DNA of 22,449 bases from Sulfurovum sp. (GCA_015490315.1 WFYB01000191.1:1-22449), one strand, 5' to 3'; positions 1 to 6,885 are shown, numbered from the stretch's first letter. Numbers and translations: made by a program. Notes: generated by a model from the letters alone, not told the origin.

Positions 1-48
1 ATTGCCAAAGACCCCGATATCGATCTCGAGGCGCTGCTGCGTGTTTAG
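1..48 (+). CDS. C-terminal end of an upstream gene (partial)
   Basis: Reading frame 1 is open from the window edge to a TAG at 46-48, giving the tail IAKDPDIDLEALLRV. The next gene's GTG start at 41 lies inside this tail, so the two are probably translationally coupled. Fifteen residues are too few to assign a family. That this is a real gene end rests only on the open frame and the tight overlap with the following gene. Confidence 0.45.
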   Translation: MAKDPDIDLEALLRV

Positions 49-1306
49 CCAAAACGGTCTCTCTCTCGATCAGGCACCCCCGATCAGTGTCGTCTTTCGC
101 TTCTTTGCGCTTGGCGCACTCTTTGGGCTGCTTGGCGGTGGACTTGTGCTCTACTATCAGAGCGCTATCTTCGATGCTGCTTCTTCTGCGGCACTGACCC
201 TGACACATACCTTTACACTCGGTATCATGCTCTCTTTTATGTTCGCTGCTCTCTTTCAGATGCTACCTGTCATTGCCGGTGTCAAGCTCACCGCACCCGT
301 TTCCACTGCAAACTTTCTGCTCTACCCTTTTGCGGTAGGAGTGCTCCTGCTGCTTGCAGCCTTTAATATGTCGCAGCAGAGCTGGCTCTTTGGTGCCGCC
401 TCACTGCTGCTTGTCCCCTCACTGCTCTGGATCACCCTCCTCATGCTCAGCAAACTTGTCAGACTCCGTGATCACAGCAGCTCCTCCAAAGGCATGCTCA
501 TCGCTCTATTGGCATTGGGTATTGTCGTCATCCTCGCATTTTATATGACACTGAGTCTCGCCGGATATCTTGAAGGAAGCTACTATCCTGAAGTGAGAAC
601 CGCACACTATTCGATGGGGCTTTTCGGCTGGATAGCCCTGCTGATCATCTCTATCTCTTTTCAGGTGATCGAGATGTTCTATGTTACTCCGCCCTATCCA
701 AAACTTGTCAGCCGCTATCTGCCGTTGACACTTTTTGGACTGCTCTTTGTCACTACAGTTGCTGCCTTTTGGGTGCCGCAGTTATGGATCCTCTCGCACA
801 TACTGACCGCTCTGCTGCTTGTGGGCTATGCAGTGTTGACACTCCGCCGCTTAAGTCAGCGTAAGCGACCACTTGCTGATGCGACCGTCTGGTTTTGGCG
901 TCTGGGGTTGTCGATGCTGCTGCTTGCCATGACAACCATGGTCGTTTACAAGTTGACGGGGATCGCTCTCTTTGGCAATCTTACAGAGATATTTTACCCC
1001 GCCTTTGCACTGAGTATCGTCTTTGCGATGTTTTACAAGATCATCCCCTTCCTGACATGGTTCCATCTCAATGCTCAAGGCTATTTCACCGCCCCTATGA
1101 TGCATGAGGTCATCCATCCCAAAACCGCCATGAAACACCTTTACATCCATTTGACAACGGTTGTCACTTTTCTCTTGGCTCTCTTCTTTGCGCCGCTTCT
1201 CTTTGTCGCAGCTCTCTTGACAATGCTCTCTTTTGGATGGATGCTCTGGCAGATTGTACATGCGTGGAGACTCTATAGACACACAGGAAACGGGAGAGAG
1301 ATTTGA
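41..1306 (+). CDS. 12-TM membrane protein, heme-copper oxidase subunit I-like
   Basis: An integral membrane protein of about 421 residues with roughly twelve hydrophobic segments and a short basic C-terminal tail. I place the start at GTG 41 because GAGG (28-31) sits 9 bases upstream. A TTG at position 2 also opens the frame but gives a polar N-terminus unlike the rest. Histidines lie in or near the membrane segments: LTHTFTLG in TM2, RTAHYSMG before TM6, LSHILTAL in TM8, and WFHLNAQG after TM10. The twelve helices and membrane histidines recall heme-copper oxidase subunit I and NnrS-like proteins. I do not see the full copper-site signature of a true oxidase. A heme- or metal-binding respiratory or NO-related protein is inference; the substrate is unknown. 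The start overlaps the preceding gene by 8 bases. Confidence 0.7.
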   Translation: MFSQNGLSLDQAPPISVVFRFFALGALFGLLGGGLVLYYQSAIFDAASSAALTLTHTFTLGIMLSFMFAALFQMLPVIAGVKLTAPVSTANFLLYPFAVGVLLLLAAFNMSQQSWLFGAASLLLVPSLLWITLLMLSKLVRLRDHSSSSKGMLIALLALGIVVILAFYMTLSLAGYLEGSYYPEVRTAHYSMGLFGWIALLIISISFQVIEMFYVTPPYPKLVSRYLPLTLFGLLFVTTVAAFWVPQLWILSHILTALLLVGYAVLTLRRLSQRKRPLADATVWFWRLGLSMLLLAMTTMVVYKLTGIALFGNLTEIFYPAFALSIVFAMFYKIIPFLTWFHLNAQGYFTAPMMHEVIHPKTAMKHLYIHLTTVVTFLLALFFAPLLFVAALLTMLSFGWMLWQIVHAWRLYRHTGNGREI

Positions 1307-1321
1307 AATGACCGATATCGA

Positions 1322-1345
1322 AGGCTAAGGGCTAAGCCTCTTTTT
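1322..1345 (+). terminator. Candidate terminator between convergent genes
   Basis: AGGCT (1322-1326) and AGCCT (1335-1339) form a stem with further pairing inside one mismatch, followed by TTTTT at 1341-1345. The T-run orientation suits the rightward membrane protein gene ending at 1306. The element overlaps the last codons and stop of murE on the other strand. It also contains a direct tandem repeat GGCTAAG x2 (1323-1336). The stem is short, so strength is uncertain. Confidence 0.5.
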
Positions 1346-2630
1346 CTGCCAACAGTTCCCGTACCACTTTACGATCATCAAACGGATGCTTAACCCCTTT
1401 GATCTCCTGATACTCTTCGTCACCCTTACCAAGGATCAGAAGCACTTCGTTAGGCTCCAGCGCATCAAGTGCCATCTTGATAGCCAGTCGTCTGTCGGGG
1501 CAGGCTGTGACATTTTCTTTGCCGCGCAGTCCCACCAGAATATCTTCGAGGATCTGCTCCGGAACTTCGTCGCGTGGGTTGTCTGATGTGACATAGATCT
1601 TTTTGGCGTAGCGTCCTGCCACGGCACCCATACGCGGACGCTTCTGCTTGTCACGGTTGCCGCCTGCACCAAAGACCACAACCAGATCACGATCCTTCAT
1701 CGCCTCAAGTACCACATGCATCCCGTCATCGGTATGGGCAAAGTCTACGATCACCAGCGGATCACGGCTTACCACTTCCATCCGCCCGGAGACCCCAGCG
1801 AAATACTCTACTACTTCACAAATTTCACCGATAGGACGCTTGGTAAGCATCTGTACCGCACCGATCGCTGCCATGAGATTGAAGAGATTAAAGAGTCCAA
1901 CCATTGGGGAGTGAAAAGTCGCCTCAGCTTGTAGATGCTTGATCCCTGCAGTGATCCCGTCAAGAAGGGAGAATGCCTGTACCTTGAAGGTCGCAGGCTC
2001 ATCAACACCGTAACTTTGTGCACCGATAGGGTTGTAGGTAATGTTGCGGATATCGTCTTTGTTGAGGAGTTTAGGTGTTTCATCGGCAAAAAAGAGGCTC
2101 TTTACACGGCGGTACTCCTCTACCGTACCATGGTAGTCGAGGTGATCACTCGTGACATTGGTATGCACCTTCAGTGCAAAAGTGATCCCCTCTATACGCT
2201 GCTGATCGATCGCATGGGAGCTGACTTCCATGACAAAATACTCTGCACCTTTTTGGGCAGCCTGCTTCATATTGTGCAGGGTCTCGAGTATCGATGGGGT
2301 GGTCATGCTCTTCTCTTCAAGTCTTTCATCGTTAGCGAAAAGTCCGCGTGTCCCCTGCAGTGCTGCCTTCTCTCCCAAATCAAGCAAAAAGGAGTAGATC
2401 GCTGCAGTGACTGTCGTCTTGCCGTTGGTGCCGGTCACGCCGACCACTTTCATCTTGTCCAGATCCCATAGCGAGATCAATGTCTGCGCGTCTATATACT
2501 CCGGTTTACTCTCCAAAGCATCATAGTAACGGCTGTTTTGGTAGGTTTTGAGAAAGAGGGTCTCTTCGTCGATCTTGCCGGTATTGTCTGTGATGAAGGC
2601 GTATCCCTTCTGATCGAAGGGGAGTTTCAC
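1332..2630 (-). CDS. murE: UDP-MurNAc-L-Ala-D-Glu:meso-diaminopimelate ligase
   Basis: Cytoplasmic Mur ligase that adds the third residue, meso-diaminopimelate, to the peptidoglycan precursor using ATP. The 432-residue protein carries the ATP-binding loop GTNGKTT (67-73), the HTNVTSDHLDYHG segment (156-168) and the presumed carbamylated lysine K177. The DNPRDE motif (350-355) is the DAP-selecting signature that separates MurE from lysine-adding enzymes. It is somewhat shorter than E. coli MurE (about 495), mainly at the N-terminus. The start is GTG at 2630, whose GTGA overlaps the stop of the upstream gene by 4 bases. AAAGG precedes it at suitable spacing. It is the last gene of a NifU-TPR-murE operon. 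Confidence 0.96.
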   Translation of the reverse strand: MKLPFDQKGYAFITDNTGKIDEETLFLKTYQNSRYYDALESKPEYIDAQTLISLWDLDKMKVVGVTGTNGKTTVTAAIYSFLLDLGEKAALQGTRGLFANDERLEEKSMTTPSILETLHNMKQAAQKGAEYFVMEVSSHAIDQQRIEGITFALKVHTNVTSDHLDYHGTVEEYRRVKSLFFADETPKLLNKDDIRNITYNPIGAQSYGVDEPATFKVQAFSLLDGITAGIKHLQAEATFHSPMVGLFNLFNLMAAIGAVQMLTKRPIGEICEVVEYFAGVSGRMEVVSRDPLVIVDFAHTDDGMHVVLEAMKDRDLVVVFGAGGNRDKQKRPRMGAVAGRYAKKIYVTSDNPRDEVPEQILEDILVGLRGKENVTACPDRRLAIKMALDALEPNEVLLILGKGDEEYQEIKGVKHPFDDRKVVRELLAEKEA

Positions 2631-3205
2631 TGTTTTGCACCTTTGACGACACTGTAGAGTGTCAATACATCCTGATCATCCCCAAAGAGGCTTGCCGTCG
2701 CATCGAGGTAGTTCAGTGCCATCTCATCAAAGCCCTCTTCTGAGAGTCTGGTCACAAAGTCGATAAATTCATCTTTGTTGGTGATCACCACTTTGGTCGA
2801 GAACATGATATCCTCAAACGCACGCTTGAAACTCCCTTTGCTTTCGATCAGTTCGAGAAAATCGCTGTAGCGGATCCCCTCGCCATATTCGACCTGCTCT
2901 TCAACAGGGTCAAGCAGCTCTTTGAGCCTCTCCTGCGAATAGGAGAGCGTATTCATGATACTGTCGATGATCTCTACTGCATTGCCCTGCTGATATTTGA
3001 TCGCCTGATAATAATCGAAGAGTGCCTGTGCCTCCTCTTCGTTCTCGGTACCGAGGTCACTCAGATAGACACCTACTTTCGCCTCTTCAAGTGTCGGATA
3101 CTCTTTTAGGATCAGAGCATAGGAGCGCAATGCATCCTGATAGTCCCCCTCGAGGAACTTTGATTCTGCTCTTTCCAGTAAAACTTCCTGACTGACTTTG
3201 CTCAT
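2627..3205 (-). CDS. TPR-like hypothetical protein
   Basis: A 192-residue soluble, acidic, mostly helical protein. The N-terminal stretch ERAESKFLEGDYQDALRSYA followed by LILKEYP looks like one tetratricopeptide repeat, so a protein-binding role is plausible. No catalytic motif is visible. I start at ATG 3203-3205, one base after the stop of the NifU-like gene, with GGGG just upstream. The frame extends 15 codons further, but that part lies inside the NifU gene. The 3' end overlaps murE by 4 bases, so the three genes look cotranscribed and translationally coupled. The function is not known to me; the coupling suggests, but does not show, a link to envelope synthesis or cofactor assembly. Confidence 0.82.
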   Translation of the reverse strand: MSKVSQEVLLERAESKFLEGDYQDALRSYALILKEYPTLEEAKVGVYLSDLGTENEEEAQALFDYYQAIKYQQGNAVEIIDSIMNTLSYSQERLKELLDPVEEQVEYGEGIRYSDFLELIESKGSFKRAFEDIMFSTKVVITNKDEFIDFVTRLSEEGFDEMALNYLDATASLFGDDQDVLTLYSVVKGAKQ

Positions 3206-3206
3206 T

Positions 3207-3485
3207 TTACCCCAACTGTTCCAGTTTGTCTTCAAATCCGGCAGGCACATTTACCACCGTCAGTTCCGGGTGGATCAGTGTCTGCATCTGTTTCTCTACA
3301 CCGAATTTCAATGTAGTATTGCTGCTCGAGCATCCTACACATGCACCCTGAAGCTGCACATAGACTTTGCCGTCTTTGATACCGATAAGTTGAATATCAC
3401 CACCGTCAAGCTTGATAGACGGTCTGACCTTTTCGATCACATTCATCACTGCAGGTTCCAACTCTTCATCTGTAAACGGAATCAA
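3207..3485 (-). CDS. NifU-like C-terminal domain Fe-S scaffold protein
   Basis: A 92-residue stand-alone NifU C-terminal (Nfu) domain. The CVGC motif (C49, C52) is the Fe-S cluster ligand pair of this family, which carries or transfers [4Fe-4S] clusters to target enzymes. The preceding segment IKLDGGDIQLIGIKDGKVYV is typical of the domain. The start is TTG at 3485: there is no usable ATG, and AAGGAG lies 5 bases upstream. It is the first gene of the operon and is preceded by two candidate promoters. The family is clear from the sequence; the client proteins are not. Confidence 0.93.
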   Translation of the reverse strand: MIPFTDEELEPAVMNVIEKVRPSIKLDGGDIQLIGIKDGKVYVQLQGACVGCSSSNTTLKFGVEKQMQTLIHPELTVVNVPAGFEDKLEQLG

Positions 3486-3519
3486 TGATTCTCCTTTTTT
3501 TCGCTTGTTAACTTAATTT

Positions 3520-3525
3520 ATTATA
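3520..3525 (-). promoter_or_regulatory. Proximal -10 promoter of the nifU-like/TPR/murE operon
   Basis: On the minus strand TTTTTGT precedes a perfect TATAAT, matching the T-rich, -35-poor housekeeping promoters described for Campylobacter and Helicobacter. It implies a 5' leader of about 28 bases before the TTG start, with AAGGAG in place. Sequence match only. Confidence 0.6.
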
Positions 3526-3561
3526 ACAAAAACCGAGTAAAGCTTTTGTGTACTCAAGCGT

Positions 3562-3590
3562 GTTATACACTAAAAGTGTTATTTTGTCAA
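3562..3590 (-). promoter_or_regulatory. Distal sigma70-type promoter of the nifU-like/TPR/murE operon
   Basis: The minus strand has TTGACA (3590-3585), a 17-base spacer and TATAAC (3567-3562). This is nearly a consensus sigma70 promoter and lies about 40 bases upstream of the second -10. Tandem promoters suggest the operon is transcribed independently of the ribosomal operon to its right. Confidence 0.65.
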
Positions 3591-3630
3591 TAATTTGTAA
3601 GGATTTTAGATATTTTGTAGAAAGTATGTA

Positions 3631-3649
3631 TTCAAGGCAGTGCCTTGAA
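3631..3649 (-). terminator. Perfect inverted repeat downstream of rplQ, possible operon end
   Basis: TTCAAGGCAGTGCCTTGAA is a perfect 9-bp inverted repeat around one central base, 30 bases past the rplQ stop. GCGCAAGCGC (3660-3669) is a second short palindrome just before it. They lie where the ribosomal operon should stop, but only a weak U-rich stretch follows. Termination is therefore inferred from position, and a protein-binding operator is an alternative. Confidence 0.4.
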
Positions 3650-3678
3650 ATACGAAGCTGCGCAAGCGCCGATCGAAC

Positions 3679-4029
3679 CTATACCAGTTCGATGATCGCC
3701 ATAGGTGCTGCATCACCTCTTCTTGTACGTGTTTTGATGATACGGGTATACCCGCCTTTTCTCTCTTTGTACTCAGGTGCGATCTCAGTCACGATCTTGT
3801 TTGTGCACTCTTTGTCCTGAAGCATTGCAAAGACCGCTCTATGCGCATTTGAATCACCCGCTTGTGCTTTGGTGATCAATTTTTCATAGTAGCTTCTCAG
3901 CTCTTTTGCTTTTGGCAGTGTCGTTTCGATTCTACCCTCTTTTGTCAAAGCGATAGAGAGGTTTTTAAGCAGTGCAGCTCTGTGAGCCGATGTTCTGCTT
4001 AGTTTACGATAACCATGCTTATGTCTCAT
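3679..4029 (-). CDS. rplQ: 50S ribosomal protein L17
   Basis: A 116-residue protein of the large subunit, near the polypeptide exit tunnel. The start MRHKHGYRKLSRTSAHRAAL is diagnostic for bacterial L17. AAAGGAT precedes the ATG. It is the last gene of the ribosomal superoperon, 26 bases after rpoA, as in the alpha operon of most bacteria. No insertion or truncation is seen. Confidence 0.97.
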   Translation of the reverse strand: MRHKHGYRKLSRTSAHRAALLKNLSIALTKEGRIETTLPKAKELRSYYEKLITKAQAGDSNAHRAVFAMLQDKECTNKIVTEIAPEYKERKGGYTRIIKTRTRRGDAAPMAIIELV

Positions 4030-4055
4030 CTTATATCCTTTATCTTCTTGGCAGC

Positions 4056-5057
4056 TTAGGCTTTAAGCTGCTCTATTTTTTTGACAAGATTTGCTCTTGT
4101 TGTATCTGCAAGTTCGTAGTCCGAACCAAATCCGTGCTCTACCAGACATTCACTGATCTCATCGAGTGATTTCTTGCCGAGATTCTTGATGTTTTTGATC
4201 TCATTTTCGCTCATGAGTACCAGCTCACCGAGATACTTGATACCAGCTCTGTCAAGTGAGTTGAATGATCTCGCACTCAGTCCCAGAGAGTCTACAGTCA
4301 CAAGGAACGGCTTGAGTTCGCTGTCATCAGCACCCTTTTTGACCGGCGTTGCAGAGATATCTACATCCAATACACCATTAAAGACCGAAAGCTGCTTGTT
4401 CATCACTTCCAGCGCATTGGTAAAGGCTTCTACCGGACCGATCTGTGCATCCGTTTCGATATCAAATGTGATCTTTTCGAAATTCGGATTGTCTTCTACG
4501 AGTACAGGCTCGATCTTGTAGTTGGCTTTTCTGACCGGCGTAAAGAAAGCATCGAGTGCGATCGCATCCGGATCAACTTCATCTCTGAGCTCTTCACTCG
4601 GTACATATCCGATACCTTTGGCAATGACTACGGTAAAGTTCAGCTCAGCATCTTCGTTGAGTGTTGCAAGAGGAAGATCTCCGTTGACAACTTCGATCTG
4701 ATCGTTGTTGAGATCCTGGGCTGTGACATCTTTGTGTCCGGAGAAAGCGTATTTGACTTCAACTCTGTCACTTTCGTCCTTGATTTTGAAACGAATATTT
4801 TTCAGGTTGATGATAAATACCGCAACATCTTCGTGCATACCTCTGATCGTGTCAAACTCATGTGCAGCACCTTCGATCTTCACAGAAATAGGTGCATACC
4901 CGATCGATGATCCGAGGATCAGTCTACGCAGCGGGTGCGCAAGTGTAACAGCATAACCGCTTTCAAAAGGATAGGCGACGATCTCAGCACGGTTTGCGCT
5001 GATCTCGTTGACTTCTACCTCTGTCGGCATAAATGGTGCAACTTTAATTTTTCTCAT
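4056..5057 (-). CDS. rpoA: DNA-directed RNA polymerase subunit alpha
   Basis: The alpha subunit dimerises to nucleate RNA polymerase assembly, and its C-terminal domain contacts upstream DNA and regulators. At 333 residues it has the normal length. The N-terminal domain covers roughly residues 1-235. A linker leads to the C-terminal domain, where R263, N266 and the GKKS segment (294-297) match the E. coli UP-element-binding residues R265, N268 and the K298 region. It lies 21 bases after rpsD, so both are probably made from one message, along with rplQ. Nothing looks unusual. Confidence 0.98.
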   Translation of the reverse strand: MRKIKVAPFMPTEVEVNEISANRAEIVAYPFESGYAVTLAHPLRRLILGSSIGYAPISVKIEGAAHEFDTIRGMHEDVAVFIINLKNIRFKIKDESDRVEVKYAFSGHKDVTAQDLNNDQIEVVNGDLPLATLNEDAELNFTVVIAKGIGYVPSEELRDEVDPDAIALDAFFTPVRKANYKIEPVLVEDNPNFEKITFDIETDAQIGPVEAFTNALEVMNKQLSVFNGVLDVDISATPVKKGADDSELKPFLVTVDSLGLSARSFNSLDRAGIKYLGELVLMSENEIKNIKNLGKKSLDEISECLVEHGFGSDYELADTTRANLVKKIEQLKA

Positions 5058-5078
5058 TAGCTAGCCTTTGACTGTGAA

Positions 5079-5705
5079 TTATTTAGAGTAAAGCTCGACG
5101 ATTAGACGCTCTTCAACCGGGATTGCGATCTCTTCTCTTTCTGGGATTCTTGTAAAGATTCCGAAAAGCTTCTCTTTGTCCACATCGACCCACTCGACCA
5201 TACCGGTCTGGTTTGTCAATTCGACAGCTCTGAGGATCTGAGGATTTGTTTTGCTCTTCTCTCTAATTTCAATTTTTTGACCGGCTTTGACTCTCACTGA
5301 AGGGATATCGACTCTTTTCCCGTCAACAAGAATATGCCCGTGGTTTACCAGCTGTCTTGCAAACGCTCTCGTCGTTGCAAAGCCCATTCTGTAAACAACA
5401 TTGTCAAGTCTCTGCTCGAGAAGCTGGATCAGGATCTCCCCTGTATTCCCTTCTCTTCTGTTCGCTTCTTGGAAGAGTGCACGGAACTGCTTTTCGCTCA
5501 CACCGTACATAAACTTCGCTTTCTGCTTCTCTCTGAGCTGAAGACCGTATTCACTGATCTTCGTTCTTCTCTGTCCGTGCTGTCCCGGTGCATATGGTCT
5601 CTTCTCCAATGCACTTTTTCCGGCGAGTCTTCTCTCACCTTTCAATCCAAGATCAACACCAAGTCTTCTTTCTAGTTTTTCAACTGGACCTCTATATCTT
5701 GCCAT
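5079..5705 (-). CDS. rpsD: 30S ribosomal protein S4
   Basis: A 208-residue primary 16S rRNA-binding protein that starts assembly of the 30S body. It begins MARYRGPVEKLERRLGVDL. The S4 RNA-binding domain contains NVVYRMGFATTRAFARQLVN and then the HGHILVDGKRVDIPS segment (residues about 98-135). The zinc-binding cysteines found in some S4 proteins are absent, so this is the Cys-free form. S4 is the classical feedback repressor of the alpha operon in E. coli. The 109-base gap ahead of it holds an attenuator-like hairpin and candidate promoters. Confidence 0.98.
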   Translation of the reverse strand: MARYRGPVEKLERRLGVDLGLKGERRLAGKSALEKRPYAPGQHGQRRTKISEYGLQLREKQKAKFMYGVSEKQFRALFQEANRREGNTGEILIQLLEQRLDNVVYRMGFATTRAFARQLVNHGHILVDGKRVDIPSVRVKAGQKIEIREKSKTNPQILRAVELTNQTGMVEWVDVDKEKLFGIFTRIPEREEIAIPVEERLIVELYSK

Positions 5706-5718
5706 TTCTATACCTTTT

Positions 5719-5737
5719 ACTATATATTCTTACTATA
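5719..5737 (-). promoter_or_regulatory. Candidate internal promoter(s) before rpsD
   Basis: On the minus strand TTTTTTG precedes TATAGT (5737-5732), and a second TATAGT follows at 5724-5719. The T-run plus TATA(A/G)T pattern suits Campylobacterota housekeeping promoters. A transcript from here would carry rpsD-rpoA-rplQ with a short leader containing AAAAGG. No clear -35 is present, and AT-rich sequence can mimic a -10 box. Confidence 0.4.
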
Positions 5738-5744
5738 CAAAAAA

Positions 5745-5772
5745 CACTGCTTCGGCGGTTTGATCCGCTGTG
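5745..5772 (-). terminator. Attenuator-like hairpin between rpsK and rpsD
   Basis: Read on the minus strand, CACAGC pairs with GCAGUG across one A-A mismatch, with an inner GG/CC or GCGG/CCGC pairing. Six U follow directly (5744-5739). This resembles a weak intrinsic terminator placed inside the ribosomal operon. It could reduce read-through into rpsD-rpoA-rplQ, with a downstream promoter compensating. The structure is imperfect. Confidence 0.4.
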
Positions 5773-5797
5773 CAATGCATGCCACTGATGCTCAATA

Positions 5798-5811
5798 GTA
5801 ACAATTGTTAC
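5798..5811. repeat. 14-bp perfect palindrome after rpsK
   Basis: GTAACAATTGTTAC is a perfect palindrome lying 3 bases past the rpsK stop. It could be a dimeric regulator's operator or part of the rpsK mRNA tail structure. Only the symmetry is observed. Confidence 0.45.
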
Positions 5812-5814
5812 GTA

Positions 5815-6189
5815 TTACACTCTTCTCTTTTTCGGAGGTCTACATCCATTGTGTGGAAGCGGTGTAATATCTTTCAAGAATGTTACTCTGATACCTTCAG
5901 TCGCGCCTACAGATTTGACTGCAGTATCTCTACCTGAACCAGGTCCCTGTACTTTGATACCGACCTCTTTGATACCGTGCTCTTTCGCCTTGTTCATAGC
6001 GTCCGCTACTGCTTCCGCCGCGGCAAAAGGAGTTGACTTCTTAGAACCTTTGAACCCGAGTGAACCCGCACTGCTCCATGCGATGACATTACCCATCTCA
6101 TCTGTAACAGTGATCACTGTGTTGTTAAAAGTTGCAGCGATATACACTACACCTTTTGCGATATTCTTTTTTGCTTTTTTCTTAGCCAT
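5815..6189 (-). CDS. rpsK: 30S ribosomal protein S11
   Basis: A 124-residue protein of the 30S platform, close to the mRNA exit site. The sequences NNTVITVTDEMGNVIAWSSAG and KDITPLPHNGCRPPKKRRV at the C-terminus are typical of S11. The rpsM stop TAA is fused to the Shine-Dalgarno TAAGGAG, 13 bases before the ATG. Full length, no anomalies. Confidence 0.98.
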   Translation of the reverse strand: MAKKKAKKNIAKGVVYIAATFNNTVITVTDEMGNVIAWSSAGSLGFKGSKKSTPFAAAEAVADAMNKAKEHGIKEVGIKVQGPGSGRDTAVKSVGATEGIRVTFLKDITPLPHNGCRPPKKRRV

Positions 6190-6202
6190 ACTTCGCTACT
6201 CC

Positions 6203-6565
6203 TTACGCTGCGCCGACAGTTTTACGCTTACCTTTTCTGGTACGCGCGTTTGTCTTCGTTTTTTGTCCACGAACAGGAAGTCCTCTTCTGTGTCTCAGTC
6301 CTCTATAGTTACCCAGATCCATCAACGCTTTGATGTCAAGAGTGACTTTCTTTCTGAGATCTCCCTCAACCGTATAGTGCTCTTGAATGTCGTTACGGAT
6401 CAGTGCAGCTTCCGCATCGGTAAGCTCATGCACTCTTTTGTCGTAGCTGATGCCTGTTCTGTCAAGAATCTCTCTTGAACGTGTCAAGCCAATCCCGTAG
6501 ATGTAAGTAAGTGCATACTCCATTCTCTTCTTCTGTGGTAAATCAACACCTGCAATACGTGCCAT
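6203..6565 (-). CDS. rpsM: 30S ribosomal protein S13
   Basis: A 120-residue protein of the 30S head that contacts the P-site tRNA and forms bridges to the 50S subunit. It begins MARIAGVDLPQKKRMEYALT and contains YRGLRHRRGLPVRGQKTKTN followed by a basic tail, as usual for S13. AAGGAT, which overlaps the end of rpmJ, serves as its ribosome-binding site. It starts only 2 bases after the rpmJ stop. Confidence 0.98.
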   Translation of the reverse strand: MARIAGVDLPQKKRMEYALTYIYGIGLTRSREILDRTGISYDKRVHELTDAEAALIRNDIQEHYTVEGDLRKKVTLDIKALMDLGNYRGLRHRRGLPVRGQKTKTNARTRKGKRKTVGAA

Positions 6566-6567
6566 GT

Positions 6568-6681
6568 TTATCCTTGTCTCTGTTTATGTTTTGGATTTTT
6601 ACAAATCACGCGTACGATACCCTTGCGCTTGATGATCTTGCAATCATCGCACATTTTTTTAACTGATGGTCTAACCTTCAT
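6568..6681 (-). CDS. rpmJ: 50S ribosomal protein L36 (zinc-ribbon form)
   Basis: A 37-residue protein, too short for routine ORF lists, read directly from the minus strand. It begins MKVRPSVKKMCDDCKIIKRK and ends PKHKQRQG. C11, C14, C27 and H32 form the zinc ribbon of the C+ type of L36. The ATG at 6681 follows AGGAG at good spacing. L36 binds 23S rRNA near the base of the L7/L12 stalk region. It is the first gene of the alpha block, after a 265-base structured gap. Confidence 0.96.
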   Translation of the reverse strand: MKVRPSVKKMCDDCKIIKRKGIVRVICKNPKHKQRQG

Positions 6682-6709
6682 TGGTGACTCCTAAAAATTT
6701 TTGCACCTC

Positions 6710-6823
6710 GGTATTGCTACCTTCTGTTTGCGTGGATAGACGATGTTTTCTATCCAATCCTCGAGTAATCGGTGCGCATTAATCAAAGATTCTTCGCGCA
6801 GTTTCCCAAAGCCTATAGCAATA
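6710..6823 (-). promoter_or_regulatory. Structured rpmJ leader, candidate cis-regulatory RNA
   Basis: The minus-strand RNA between the candidate promoter and rpmJ can form several hairpins: CCUAU-UGCU-AUAGG near 6825-6812, GGAUAGA/UCUAUCC (6755-6734, 8-base loop), and GGUA-GCAA-UACC (6721-6710, a GNRA loop). The first element's UAUUGCUA (6823-6816) is also perfectly complementary to UAGCAAUA (6719-6712). That pairing is exclusive with both local hairpins. It is a possible two-state leader for ribosomal protein feedback. Covariation was not tested. Confidence 0.4.
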
Positions 6824-6832
6824 GGGAGGAGG

Positions 6833-6838
6833 ATTATA
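6833..6838 (-). promoter_or_regulatory. Candidate promoter for rpmJ-rpsM-rpsK
   Basis: A perfect TATAAT on the minus strand, preceded by TTTCGG, in the middle of the infA-rpmJ gap. No good -35 is seen, which is usual for Campylobacterota housekeeping promoters. It would give a leader of about 145 bases ahead of rpmJ. Confidence 0.5.
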
Positions 6839-6885
6839 CCGAAATATTTCTTGAACTTTTCTGAGAGAGGGTTGTTTTGTGTAGG

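Noticed and set aside
1308..1328. A six-codon frame ATG..TAA (MTDIEG) after the membrane protein
   Set aside because: It is too short, lacks a ribosome-binding site and overlaps the terminator-like hairpin.
3206..3250. N-terminal extension of the TPR-like gene to 3250
   Set aside because: The extra 15 codons lie within the NifU-like gene. ATG 3205, directly after its stop and with GGGG upstream, is the better start.
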